Below, piece by piece: positions 36,763-45,741 of a stretch of DNA of 64,000 nt. Each line of letters begins with the position of its first letter. Position 1 is the first letter of the stretch. Origin of the DNA: Marinobacter sp. es.048 (GTDB lineage: Bacteria; Pseudomonadota; Gammaproteobacteria; Pseudomonadales; Oleiphilaceae); contig NZ_FYFA01000001.1 in the NCBI RefSeq assembly GCF_900188435.1, positions 310,001 to 374,000 on the forward strand, written 5' to 3'. A program made the position numbers and the translations under genes. Below the pieces are notes generated by a model that had not been told where the DNA came from, searched no databases, and saw only the letters and a list, made by a program, of their open reading frames with translations.

Positions 36763-37736
36763 GCATCCGCAAACACGACCTGGTCCCGACCGTTTTCCTT
36801 GGCTTCATAAAGCGCGGTATCGGTCCGGGCCAACCAGCCATCGACACTTTCGCCATGCCGAAGCAGCGCCACACCAAATGAAGCGGTGACGGAACCACCG
36901 GGATGCTTCATGTACTTGCGCAGAACCTGCTGTAAATTATTCATCACTGCCTTGAGGCCAATGCCATCAACCCCTAGCATAAGCAGCACAAACTCCTCAC
37001 CACCGTACCGGAACAGCTGGTCTGATTTGCGCGTGTTCTGTTTCAGCAGGGCCACCAGATCGGTCAGAACATCATCGCCCACGCCATGACCATGCTCATC
37101 GTTGATCTTCTTGAAATGATCGATATCCAGCAGAACCAGGGCATAGGGCAAACCGGTACGCTCGGCATTCGCCGCAGCCAGATCCAGCTCCTGATCCATT
37201 GAGCGGCGGTTCTTGATGCCGGTCAGCGGATCAATCGTTGCAAGATGCTCCAGACGCTCCCGCTGATCATGGTTCCTGTGGGCAAAGACGTAGGCGCAGG
37301 CACTGACCACAAATGCTGTCGAGGCAAACGACCACATCTGAACATCAGAGCGGAAAGCACCGCCGTGAGCCAGTAACGCGACTACCGAGGCCACGTTGAG
37401 AAGAACGGCGATCCGAGAGTTAGCAAGAAAGAAGGTGGTTACCAGGCATGGGTATAGCCAGAATAGCCCTGGCTCGCCCACGACAGTACCAACAGCCACT
37501 GCCCCGCTGCACGCAATAACCGCAAACACAAATCCGCTTCTTCGGGTATCTCCTGTAATCCAAGCGTAAGTAAGGGTCACCAGGATTCCAAGAAGAATCG
37601 CCGCGTCGACAGTCCCGGCAAGCGTATTACCCTGCAAAAAGCGCATCACAGCAAATGGGGTTATGCCCAGTATTGCGCTGCCACCCAACAGGGTAATGAT
37701 CGACAATCTGAAATCAGTCTTGAGGCGATGGAGCAT
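36726..37736 (-). CDS. Membrane diguanylate cyclase (GGDEF)
   Basis: 336 residues. About six N-terminal membrane segments (20-150) form a 6TM-type sensor, followed by a GGDEF domain (165-330) starting DPLTGIKNRRSMD. The active loop is YGGEEF (245-249), a competent variant. An RKSD I-site (236-239) sits five residues before it, so product inhibition is expected. It makes c-di-GMP from GTP. It overlaps the MATE gene tail by 37 bases in convergent orientation, so neither can be altered at its end without the other. Confidence 0.92.
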   Translation of the reverse strand: MLHRLKTDFRLSIITLLGGSAILGITPFAVMRFLQGNTLAGTVDAAILLGILVTLTYAWITGDTRRSGFVFAVIACSGAVAVGTVVGEPGLFWLYPCLVTTFFLANSRIAVLLNVASVVALLAHGGAFRSDVQMWSFASTAFVVSACAYVFAHRNHDQRERLEHLATIDPLTGIKNRRSMDQELDLAAANAERTGLPYALVLLDIDHFKKINDEHGHGVGDDVLTDLVALLKQNTRKSDQLFRYGGEEFVLLMLGVDGIGLKAVMNNLQQVLRKYMKHPGGSVTASFGVALLRHGESVDGWLARTDTALYEAKENGRDQVVFADAQRAPELSADTV

Positions 37737-38012
37737 TTAGCGTTTTCGTCCGACAACAGTACTATCCTGAGTCCCAGAATAGCTCAACCAATTTGAATGA
37801 GCGTTAAAGGACAACGATTCTTTACATACTCTCTATCAAAAAAGACAAAGTGTGAACGCTTGCTCATTTTTATGTATCCCGAAACAGGGCCAGCGGTAAA
37901 ATCAGGTAAAACCACGCTGCTTCACGGCCAGAGCCGGTTCGCTTCAGTGGAGCCCCAGCCGCATTCGGGGTTACACTGGCGACACAATTAACCTGTACCC
38001 GAGACACCTGAT

Positions 38013-39137
38013 TTGACCGAACTTGTCCGAATTGCGCCCGGCGCGCTCACCATCGGCCGTCCCCTGCCGTGGGATGTCTACGATGCAGACGGCAATATCC
38101 TTCTGCGCCAGGGCTATGTAATTCAGACAGATTCCCAGCTGGAACAATTGTTCGAGCGGGGCCGATTCAAACCTCGCAAGATCGAACGCCCCCAGGAGGA
38201 AGTGTTCGAGGATACCCGCGACCGAAACCCCTTTTCTGATTACCCGGACCTGCTCCATTCCCTTGAAGCAACCCTGAAAGCCATTACCGATTCCGATCCT
38301 TCGGCCCAAAAACGGCTGCTCGGCCTGGCCCTGATAATCGAGCGCACCTGCACGGAATCACCCGATGCAACCCTGGCCCTGGTTCACCTCTACTCAATCG
38401 GCCCGGTCATTCACGAACAGATCCTGTTTTACGCCATTCTTTGCCAGTTTATTGGCCGGCAATTCGGCCTGGAGGAGAAAAGAATTGCAGTACTGACTGC
38501 CGCCGCCCTCACTGCCAACCTCGGGCTCGTGCCCATTGCCGACAAGCTGAATGCGTCCAATACGGTGCTGAACGATGAACAGCGCGGCGTCATTCGAAAA
38601 CACCCCGAACGCAGCATCCAGGCACTGCAGGCCGCGGGCATCGACAACAAGCTGCTACTGACCATCATCGCCCAGCATCATGAACAGGCCGACGGCAGCG
38701 GCTATCCGAAAGGGCTCAGTGGCACTGAAATACGCCCTGAAGCGGAAATCCTGGCGCTTGCAGAACGCTACGTGGCAATGATCACCAAACGGGCCTACCG
38801 GCAGCGCATGAACGTGGCCGACGCCCGCAAGCTGATAGCCAACCTGGCCGACGGCAAGTTCCGACCGGCGATCCCAAAGTCCCTGCTGCAGATTCTCGGG
38901 GAATATCCGCCCGGCATTCTGGTGCGCCTGGAAAACAACGAAGTGGGCGTGGTTACCCGGCGGCCGGTAAGGGCCCGGGGGCCCTTCGTGAAAGCCATTT
39001 TCGGCCCCCGTGGCAACCGTTACAACGGCACCTTCGAGCGGGACACCAGCGAGCCGGACTTCGGCATCCAGTCTCTGGAAGAGCCTGAAGTCATGCCTTC
39101 CATGGACTTCAGCCTGGTCTGGGACTTCCGCTCCTGA
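38013..39137 (+). CDS. Degenerate HD-GYP-domain protein
   Basis: 374 residues. The N-terminal domain (1-60; LPWDVYDADGNILLRQGYVI) precedes an HD-GYP domain (about 125-290). Metal-site residues His134, HP (197-198), HH (222-223) and the GYP motif HHEQADGSGYP are kept. The defining HD pair is not: the position reads LTANLGL (about 168-172). It therefore probably cannot form the normal metal centre and may bind c-di-GMP or partners rather than hydrolyse it. The start is TTG 38013, with only a weak ribosome site, but the N-terminal domain needs this start. It follows the diguanylate cyclase region divergently. Confidence 0.85.
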   Translation: MTELVRIAPGALTIGRPLPWDVYDADGNILLRQGYVIQTDSQLEQLFERGRFKPRKIERPQEEVFEDTRDRNPFSDYPDLLHSLEATLKAITDSDPSAQKRLLGLALIIERTCTESPDATLALVHLYSIGPVIHEQILFYAILCQFIGRQFGLEEKRIAVLTAAALTANLGLVPIADKLNASNTVLNDEQRGVIRKHPERSIQALQAAGIDNKLLLTIIAQHHEQADGSGYPKGLSGTEIRPEAEILALAERYVAMITKRAYRQRMNVADARKLIANLADGKFRPAIPKSLLQILGEYPPGILVRLENNEVGVVTRRPVRARGPFVKAIFGPRGNRYNGTFERDTSEPDFGIQSLEEPEVMPSMDFSLVWDFRS

Positions 39138-39150
39138 CCGCCTATAATCC

Positions 39151-39993
39151 CTATAGACCCAGCGCTTTCGCATGATGATCGAGGTGATCATCAATGAACG
39201 AGGCAATGAAGAAATAGCTGTGATCATAGCCCCGGTGCATGCGCAGGTTGATGTGATGGTGGAACTTTTCACAGGCATCCGCCAGAACATCCGGGTTTAA
39301 CTGACTGTCCAGAAACTCGTCCGCGGTGCCCTGGTCCACCAGTAGCGGCAGCCGCTCCCGAGCAGTGGGAATCAGCAGGGTGGCATCCCATTCTTCCCAA
39401 CTGCGCGGATCGTCTCCGAGATAGCCCTTGAAGGCTTTCTGACCCCAGGGGCATTCCGTGGGATTGGCGATGGGCGCAAACGCCGACACCGAAGCATAGC
39501 GGCCCGGGTTTTTCAGGGCGCAAATCAGAGCGCCGTGGCCGCCCATAGAATGGCCACTGACAGAGCGCTTGTCTGTTACCGGCAATTCATTCTCGATCAA
39601 CTGCGGCAATTCCTTCACCACATAGTCGTACATCCGGTAATGGGGTGCCCAGGGTTGCTCGGTGGCGTTGATGTAGAAACCGGCTCCGGAGCCAAAGTCG
39701 TAGCTGTCGTCCTCGCCCGGCAGGTTCACCCCACGGGGGCTGGTGTCCGGACAGACAATCGCCATACCCAGTTGCGCAGCGCGCTTCAGGGCGCCGGCTT
39801 TCTGCATGAAATTCTGATCGGTGCAGGTCAGCCCTGACAGCCAGTAGAGGACCGGCACTTTAACCGGCCTGGAGCCCACAGCCACGGGCGGCAGATACAC
39901 CGCAAACTCCATGTCGCATTCGAGGGTAGCGGAGGTATGCCGGTAGCGGCGATGCTCGCCTTCGAAACAGACGTTCGTGGATAGGAGTTCCAT
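39151..39993 (-). CDS. fghA: S-formylglutathione hydrolase
   Basis: Hydrolyses S-formylglutathione to glutathione and formate in formaldehyde detoxification. 280 residues, usual length about 280. Esterase-D fold with SGHSMGGHGAL (nucleophile Ser), the family stretch YWLSGLTCTDQNFMQKAG and the catalytic His in HRGYDHSYFF. The partner glutathione-dependent formaldehyde dehydrogenase is not in view. It is convergent with the HD-GYP-like gene. Confidence 0.95.
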   Translation of the reverse strand: MELLSTNVCFEGEHRRYRHTSATLECDMEFAVYLPPVAVGSRPVKVPVLYWLSGLTCTDQNFMQKAGALKRAAQLGMAIVCPDTSPRGVNLPGEDDSYDFGSGAGFYINATEQPWAPHYRMYDYVVKELPQLIENELPVTDKRSVSGHSMGGHGALICALKNPGRYASVSAFAPIANPTECPWGQKAFKGYLGDDPRSWEEWDATLLIPTARERLPLLVDQGTADEFLDSQLNPDVLADACEKFHHHINLRMHRGYDHSYFFIASFIDDHLDHHAKALGL

Positions 39994-40022
39994 AGTGTCC
40001 TCAATTTCAGGAAAAGTGTGTT

Positions 40023-40454
40023 TCAGTATCCGGCACTGGCGTGCTTTGGCGGCTCCAGACCAAAACCGGTCCGTGCCAGCTCGGCCAGGATAGCAGTACG
40101 CGTGACTATACCAATCAGTTTGCCGTGATCCACTACAGGGTACACCTTTGGCTTGCCCGCACCGAGGTTCTGGGCAAGATCCACCACCGACATCTCTGCT
40201 GAAATCGTCACCGGTTTCCGGAACATCACATCGTCAACGAGCGGGTCGCCCTCGCGGTGATAGCCGCTGACCAGCAGGGCATGGATGCAGTCCTGCTCGG
40301 AGATAAAACCGATCACATGGCGCTGGTCATCAACAACCGGCAGGCCGGTCACGTGGTTGTGGAGCAGCGTCTTCACCACTTTGGTGAGCTGCGTGCCACA
40401 ACGGATTGGCTCGATGTGGTTCCACATGACATCTGACACTTTCAGTGAACGCAT
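40023..40454 (-). CDS. CBS-domain protein
   Basis: 143 residues from ATG 40454 (MRSLKVSDVMWNH), which follows GGGAGGG; a frame extended to 40526 is not supported. Two CBS units (about 5-65 and 75-130) fill the protein: VTGLPVVDDQRHVIGFISEQD and VYPVVDHGKLIGIVTR are the paired cores. It presumably binds an adenine nucleotide. It lies 30 bp downstream of nothing obvious and upstream of fghA on the same strand. Its target is unknown. Confidence 0.87.
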   Translation of the reverse strand: MRSLKVSDVMWNHIEPIRCGTQLTKVVKTLLHNHVTGLPVVDDQRHVIGFISEQDCIHALLVSGYHREGDPLVDDVMFRKPVTISAEMSVVDLAQNLGAGKPKVYPVVDHGKLIGIVTRTAILAELARTGFGLEPPKHASAGY

Positions 40455-40635
40455 GGGCAGAATCCCTCCCCTTGGTGGATGATCGCCATTGTAATGAGCA
40501 TAGGCAATCACTTCCGAATCCACCACTTTTCCTGGATCATCGGTTTACACGGAAAAATATCTGACTAGACTCAACCGGTTATACCCAAACTGGGTCAAAA
40601 TCCAAACCAATCCATGGCATACAGAGGGAGATCCC

Positions 40636-41997
40636 ATGGAAGCTATTTCTGAATTTGTAGGGCAGATAAACGGACTGGTCTGGGGCCCGCCCATGCTGAT
40701 CCTGATACTGGGGGTGGGCCTGTTCCTCAGCCTCGGACTCAAACTGATGCCGGTGCTGAAGCTCGGCGCGGGTTTCCGGCTCATGTGGAAAGGCCGCACA
40801 GCCGCTGATGCCGAATCCGAGGGCGAAATCCCGCCATTCCAGGCACTGATGACGTCACTTTCCGCCACCGTTGGTACCGGCAATATCGCCGGCGTTGCCA
40901 CTGCGGTCTTCCTTGGCGGCCCCGGCGCGCTGTTCTGGATGTGGCTAACGGCCCTGGTGGGCATGGCTACCAAGTATTCCGAGGCGGTGCTTGCCGTGCG
41001 TTACCGGGAAGTGGACGAACGTGGCGACCATGTCGGTGGCCCCATGTACTACATCCGTAATGGACTGGGCCGAAAATGGGCCTGGCTAGCCGTCCTGTTT
41101 GCCGTCTTTGCCGCCATTGCCGGTTTCGGCATCGGTAATACCGTGCAGGCCAATTCGGTCGCCGATGTCATGGAGACCAACTTCGGATTGCCACACTGGC
41201 TGACCGGCCTGGTTCTCATGGTTCTGGTGGGCATGGTCCTGATCGGCGGTATCCGCAGGATCGGGCACGTCGCCAGCGCCCTCGTGCCCTTGATGGCGGT
41301 TTCCTACCTGATCGCCGGGCTTGTGGTGCTGGCGATAAACGCCGCTGACATTCCAGCCGCCTTTTCCCTGGTGATCAAGCATGCCTTCAGCCCCATTGCC
41401 GCCGAGGGTGGCTTTGCCGGTGCCGCAGTCTGGGCAGCGATCCGCTTCGGGGTGGCCCGGGGCATCTTTTCCAATGAAGCTGGCCTGGGCTCCGCGCCCA
41501 TTGCCCATGCCGCAGCGCAAACCCGGAACCCGATCAATCAGGGCATGGTGGCCATGCTCGGCACCTTCATTGACACCATCATTATCTGCACCATCACCGG
41601 CCTGGTGATTATCACCTCGGGAACCTGGACCTCCGGGGAATCCGGTGCGGCACTGACCTCCATGGCATTCCAGGAGGCGCTGCCCGGCGTTGGCAACTAT
41701 CTTGTAGCCATTGCCCTCGCAGTTTTTGCGTTCACAACCATTCTGGGCTGGTCGTTCTACGGTGAGCGCTGCATCGAGTTCCTGTTCGGCGTAAAGGCGA
41801 TCGTGCCTTATCGGATTGCGTGGATTCTTGCCATCCCCGTGGGCGCCACCCTGAACCTGGGCTTCGTCTGGCTGGTGGCAGACACTCTGAACGCCATGAT
41901 GGCACTGCCGAACCTAATTGCCCTGCTGATGCTCAGCCCGGTTGTGTTCAAACTCACCCGGGAGCACTTTGAGAAGGAGAAGGCGCTAGGGGTCTGA
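40636..41997 (+). CDS. Alanine/glycine:cation symporter (AGCS family)
   Basis: 453 residues with about 11 membrane segments, slightly shorter than the usual 460-540. Clear AGCS signatures are SATVGTGNIAGVATAVFLGG and ARGIFSNEAGLGSAPIAHAAA. It imports alanine or glycine with Na+ or H+. ATG 40636 follows AGGGAG. Single gene, divergent from the CBS gene. Confidence 0.95.
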   Translation: MEAISEFVGQINGLVWGPPMLILILGVGLFLSLGLKLMPVLKLGAGFRLMWKGRTAADAESEGEIPPFQALMTSLSATVGTGNIAGVATAVFLGGPGALFWMWLTALVGMATKYSEAVLAVRYREVDERGDHVGGPMYYIRNGLGRKWAWLAVLFAVFAAIAGFGIGNTVQANSVADVMETNFGLPHWLTGLVLMVLVGMVLIGGIRRIGHVASALVPLMAVSYLIAGLVVLAINAADIPAAFSLVIKHAFSPIAAEGGFAGAAVWAAIRFGVARGIFSNEAGLGSAPIAHAAAQTRNPINQGMVAMLGTFIDTIIICTITGLVIITSGTWTSGESGAALTSMAFQEALPGVGNYLVAIALAVFAFTTILGWSFYGERCIEFLFGVKAIVPYRIAWILAIPVGATLNLGFVWLVADTLNAMMALPNLIALLMLSPVVFKLTREHFEKEKALGV

Positions 41998-42120
41998 GCC
42001 CCCTTGTAATTGCCTCACCTGGCACCAAGGTTTGTCGTATACACTCAGAACACAACCCGGCAGTTTTCGGGCCGGAATAACAAACGAAATTGTCACTAAC
42101 ATGATCAAAGGAGAGTACAC

Positions 42121-42774
42121 ATGACTTTACGTCTCGGAGATACCGCCCCCGATTTTGAACAGGACTCCAGTGAAGGGAAGATTTCGTTTTACGACTGGCT
42201 GGGCGACAGCTGGGGTGTGCTTTTCTCGCACCCGGCGGATTTCACCCCGGTCTGCACCACCGAGCTGGGCTTGACCGCCAAGCTGAAGGACGAGTTCGCC
42301 AAGCGCAGCGTCAAGGCCATCGCACTGAGTGTCGATCCGGTCGACTCCCATCACGAGTGGATCAAGGACATCAACGAAACCCAAGGCTGCTCGGTGAACT
42401 TCCCGATCATTGCGGACCATGATCGCAAGGTGTCGCAGCTGTACGACATGATTCACCCCAATGCCGACAGCAGCCTCACCGTGCGTTCGCTGTTCGTGAT
42501 TGATCCGAACAAGAAGGTTCGCTTGATGATTACCTACCCGGCCAGCACGGGTCGCAACTTCAACGAAGTGCTGCGGGTGATCGATTCGCTGCAGCTGACT
42601 GACGAACACAAGGTCGCGACCCCGGGTAACTGGGAACGTGGCGGCGATGTGGTCATCGTTCCGTCCCTGCAGGACGAGGAAGAAATCAAACAGCGCTTCC
42701 CGAAAGGGTACAAGGCGGTGAAATCCTACCTGCGGATGACACCAGACCCGAAATCCAACTGGAGCGGTGACTGA
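42121..42774 (+). CDS. 1-Cys (Prx6-type) peroxiredoxin
   Basis: 217 residues. Reduces peroxides through the peroxidatic Cys45 in HPADFTPVCTTELG. The Prx6 class is shown by the C-terminal extension (VATPGNWERGGDVVIVPS) and the PSLQDEEEIKQRFP segment. The ribosome site AAGGAGAG precedes ATG 42121. Single gene ending at a strong bidirectional terminator. Confidence 0.95.
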   Translation: MTLRLGDTAPDFEQDSSEGKISFYDWLGDSWGVLFSHPADFTPVCTTELGLTAKLKDEFAKRSVKAIALSVDPVDSHHEWIKDINETQGCSVNFPIIADHDRKVSQLYDMIHPNADSSLTVRSLFVIDPNKKVRLMITYPASTGRNFNEVLRVIDSLQLTDEHKVATPGNWERGGDVVIVPSLQDEEEIKQRFPKGYKAVKSYLRMTPDPKSNWSGD

Positions 42775-42795
42775 TCACCCGCTTCCAAGCCAAAT

Positions 42796-42837
42796 AAAAA
42801 AGCCGGACAGCTCAAGCAGCTGTCCGGCCTTTTTTAT
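42796..42837. terminator. Bidirectional Rho-independent terminator
   Basis: Stem AAAGCCGGACAGCT / AGCTGTCCGGCCTTT with a 5-base loop, with A tract before and T6 after. It serves the peroxiredoxin gene and probably metQ from the other side. Confidence 0.9.
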
Positions 42838-42843
42838 GAAAGT

Positions 42844-42873
42844 GGGGTCAGATGAACGCTTTCATCTGACCCC
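42844..42873. repeat. Perfect GGGGTCAGA hairpin, copy 2
   Basis: 13-bp perfect arms GGGGTCAGATGAA / TTCATCTGACCCC with a 4-base loop, between the peroxiredoxin terminator and the metQ stop. Related to the element at 1120-1149. Confidence 0.75.
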
Positions 42874-42886
42874 GATACTTCAACGA

Positions 42887-43669
42887 TCAGAATGCCGGAA
42901 CCACGGCACCCTCGTACTTTTCCATGATGAAGTCGCGAACGGCGTCAGATTTCAGCGCCTCGGCCAGTTTCTGCATGGCTTCGCTGTCCTTGTTATCCGG
43001 ACGGGCCACCAGGATGTTCACGTAGGGTGACTCGGAGCCTTCAATTACCAGCGCATCCTCAGAAGGGTTCAAACCGGCTTCCAGCGCATAGTTGGTGTTG
43101 ATCAGCGCCAGGTCTACCTGGTTCAGGATGCGGGGCAGGGTGGCAGCCTCCAGTTCCTTGAAGTCCAGGTCTTTCGGGTTATCGGCAACATCACGGGGTG
43201 TCGCTGTGATCTTGCTCTCGTCCTTCAGGGTGATCACACCGGCCTTCTGCAGCAGCAGCAGCGCACGGCCACCGTTGGTGGGGTCGTTCGGAATGGCAAC
43301 CACCGCACCTTCTTCCAGCTCGTCCAGCGAGTCAATCTTGCTGGAGTAGGCGCCAAACGGCTCAACGTGAACGCCGGTCACGGTTACCAGGTTGGTACCA
43401 CGGCCTTCGTTGAACTCGTCCAGGTACGGCTGGTGCTGGAAGAAGTTGGCGTCCATCCGCTCCTGGTCGACCTGGATGTTCGGCTGAATGTAGTCAGTGA
43501 ATACTTTCACGTCCAGTTCCACATCCTGCTCCGCCAGCTTCGGCTTCACGAATTCCAGGATCTCGGCATGGGGAACCGGTGTCGCAGCCACGGAGAGTTC
43601 TTCGGCAGAAACGGCGCCTGAAAACGAAGCTGCGGCAGCCAGTGCTGCGAGTGTTTTCTTCAGATTCAT
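42887..43669 (-). CDS. metQ: Methionine ABC transporter substrate-binding protein
   Basis: Binds D/L-methionine for MetNI. ATG 43669 (MNLKKTLAAL) has the ribosome site AGGAGA. 260 residues with a signal peptide cut near VSA-EEL and the NlpA/MetQ fold (VAATPVPHAEILEFV, VPHAEIL being the family signature, then FFQHQPYLDEFN). No lipobox cysteine is visible, so it seems to be a free periplasmic protein rather than the lipoprotein usual for MetQ. The gap to metI (188 bp) carries a long inverted-repeat element. Confidence 0.94.
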   Translation of the reverse strand: MNLKKTLAALAAAASFSGAVSAEELSVAATPVPHAEILEFVKPKLAEQDVELDVKVFTDYIQPNIQVDQERMDANFFQHQPYLDEFNEGRGTNLVTVTGVHVEPFGAYSSKIDSLDELEEGAVVAIPNDPTNGGRALLLLQKAGVITLKDESKITATPRDVADNPKDLDFKELEAATLPRILNQVDLALINTNYALEAGLNPSEDALVIEGSESPYVNILVARPDNKDSEAMQKLAEALKSDAVRDFIMEKYEGAVVPAF

Positions 43670-43722
43670 AGATCGATTCTCCTGTTGAGCATCTTTAACG
43701 AATGAATTCGGGTTGGGAGTAC

Positions 43723-43843
43723 GGCCGGCGGTCGGTCTGAAGCTCTTTGCGAAAAACGCCCGTGAATACGTCCATGTAGGGCTCGGTCGCGCCATCCCTG
43801 GCGCTCCACGTTTTCGGAAGGAGCTTCAGACCGACCGCCAGCC
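43723..43843. repeat. Long inverted-repeat element with conserved core, copy B
   Basis: Perfect 19-bp arms at 43727-43745 and 43821-43839 (GGCGGTCGGTCTGAAGCTC and complement), with further partial pairing inwards. The interior, read on the minus strand, has a CGCCAGGGATGGCG hairpin followed by GAGCCCTACATGGACGTATT. That matches the core of copy A (GCCTACAGGGACGTATT). It sits between metI and metQ. Confidence 0.85.
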
Positions 43844-43857
43844 TATATCCAGCTTTT

Positions 43858-44523
43858 CTACTTTCTACTGAAATACAGCACGAGACGGTCGCCGACCATC
43901 TGTAGGACTTGGACAAAAATAACCAGTAAGGCGACGGTAATGACCATTACGTCCGTCTGGAATCGTTGATAGCCGAAGCGGATGGCCAGGTCGCCCAAGC
44001 CACCACCACCGATAACGCCGGACATGGCGGCGTAGGACACCAACGTTATTGCAGTAACGGTGATACCCGCAATGATGCCCGGGAGCGCTTCCGGTAACAG
44101 AGCACCGAAGATGATCTGTTTAACGCTGGCACCCATGGCCTGGGTGGCTTCGATGATGCCTCTGTCCACCTCCCGCAAAGAGGTCTCCACCAGTCTCGCG
44201 AAGAACGGCGCACCGCCAGCCACCAGCGGCGGGATGGCACCGGCTACGCCCAGCGATGTGCCGATCAGCATTACGGTGAAGGGGATCATTACGATCAACA
44301 GGATAATGAACGGCACGGAACGGAGCACGTTCACCACAAAGGACAACACGGCATAGGCCACCGGCTGCTCCAGAAGCTGACGCTTGCCGAACAGGAACAG
44401 CAGCACACCGATGGGCAGGCCGATCAGGACGCTGAACAGCAGGGACATACCCACCATCACCAGAGTATCCCAGCTGGCCCAGCCAATTTCGGTCCAGTCT
44501 ACATTGCTTAACAGGTCTTCCAT
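43858..44523 (-). CDS. metI: Methionine ABC transporter permease
   Basis: 221 residues with about five membrane segments. The inner-membrane subunit that pairs with MetN. The ABC-permease EAA-like loop is EATQAMGASVKQIIFGALLP, and VLRSVPFIILLIVMIPFT is typical MetI. The start overlaps the metN stop by one base, so the two are coupled. metQ follows after a repeat element. Confidence 0.95.
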   Translation of the reverse strand: MEDLLSNVDWTEIGWASWDTLVMVGMSLLFSVLIGLPIGVLLFLFGKRQLLEQPVAYAVLSFVVNVLRSVPFIILLIVMIPFTVMLIGTSLGVAGAIPPLVAGGAPFFARLVETSLREVDRGIIEATQAMGASVKQIIFGALLPEALPGIIAGITVTAITLVSYAAMSGVIGGGGLGDLAIRFGYQRFQTDVMVITVALLVIFVQVLQMVGDRLVLYFSRK

Positions 44524-45530
44524 CAGCGCAGCACCTCCACGTGAACGTCGGCGGCCTTGAGCGCCTGCATGGCCACCTTGAGATCACCGCCCACCAGTGA
44601 CAGGGTCAGCTGGCCGTAGGGTGTGTCCTTGATGTGGTCGATACGGCCGGAGAGGATGCTGAAATCCACGCCGGATTCCCGGGCGACACTGCCCAGCAGC
44701 GGCTTGTAGGTGGATTCGCCCTTGAAGGTCAGGCGCAGGATCCGGCCGTCGGCCTTGCTGAGATCTTCCTGCAGCTCATTCCGGTCAATGCTTTCGCTCT
44801 CGAAGACAAAGTCCCGTGTAGTCGGGTGCTTCGGGTGCAGGAACACCTCGCTGACCGGCCCCATTTCCACCACTTCACCGGCGTCCATGACAGCCACCCG
44901 GTCGCAGACCCGGCGCACCACGTCCATTTCGTGGGTGATCAGTACGATGGTCAGGCCCAGTTCGCGGTTGATGTCGGCCAGCAGCTTCAACACCGACTGG
45001 GTAGTTTGCGGGTCGAGGGCGCTGGTGGCTTCGTCGCAGAGCAGGATCGTGGGCCGGCACGCCAGGGCACGGGCAATACCCACTCGCTGTTTCTGGCCGC
45101 CGGAGAGCTGCGATGGGTATTTGTTGGCGTGTTCGGTAAGGCTGACCCGGGCAAGCAGCTCGTCCACCCGGCCCCGGATATCGGCCTTCGAGTAGATGCC
45201 TGCCAGTTTCATGGGGAAGGCAATGTTGTCCGCCACGGTTTTCGACGACAGCAGGTTGAAGTGCTGGAAGATCATTCCTACTTTGCGGCGAAAGGCGCGA
45301 AGCTCGGCGGCGTTGTAGTCGGTGATGTTCTCGTCGTCGATCAGGATGCGGCCGCCGGTGGGTGGTTCCAGCAGGTTGATCAGACGCACCAGCGTCGATT
45401 TACCGGCGCCGGAATGGCCAACGATGCCGAATACCTCGCCGGTTTCAATGGTCATATCGGTGGGATGCAGCGCGGGGATCGCCCGGCCGCCTACCTGATA
45501 CGACTTCTGTACCTGGTCAAATACAATCAC
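44523..45530 (-). CDS. metN: Methionine ABC transporter ATP-binding protein
   Basis: 335 residues. ATPase subunit: Walker [10 protein letters not shown], signature [15 protein letters not shown], Walker [13 protein letters not shown], and a C-terminal NIL domain (about 255-335) that binds methionine and gives feedback inhibition. First gene of metNIQ. I looked for a SAM-type riboswitch or an obvious Met box in the leader and saw none. Confidence 0.95.
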   Translation of the reverse strand: MIVFDQVQKSYQVGGRAIPALHPTDMTIETGEVFGIVGHSGAGKSTLVRLINLLEPPTGGRILIDDENITDYNAAELRAFRRKVGMIFQHFNLLSSKTVADNIAFPMKLAGIYSKADIRGRVDELLARVSLTEHANKYPSQLSGGQKQRVGIARALACRPTILLCDEATSALDPQTTQSVLKLLADINRELGLTIVLITHEMDVVRRVCDRVAVMDAGEVVEMGPVSEVFLHPKHPTTRDFVFESESIDRNELQEDLSKADGRILRLTFKGESTYKPLLGSVARESGVDFSILSGRIDHIKDTPYGQLTLSLVGGDLKVAMQALKAADVHVEVLR

Positions 45531-45741
45531 GGTCAGCGCCTTGTGGGTGCAGCGTTAAAAACCGGCGATTATAGCCCATTCGGTTGGCAAACCCGAATTC
45601 CGGAATGATTCTCAGTGTGGGTAGATATCCCTACACAAACGGTTACCTGACATCATCCACAGCCCTGAACTAAACTTGGATGCCAGAAGAACCTTAATTT
45701 CCCTCAGTTTCGAGAGCCGCGCCACCCAGAGATGCCAAAAC

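Noticed and set aside
37797..37991. 64-codon open frame in the gap before the HD-GYP-like gene
   Set aside because: No ribosome site, no hydrophobic or conserved pattern; treated as promoter region.
45531..45741. SAM riboswitch or MetJ box ahead of metN
   Set aside because: No conserved SAM-aptamer pieces and no tandem AGACGTCT-like boxes are visible.
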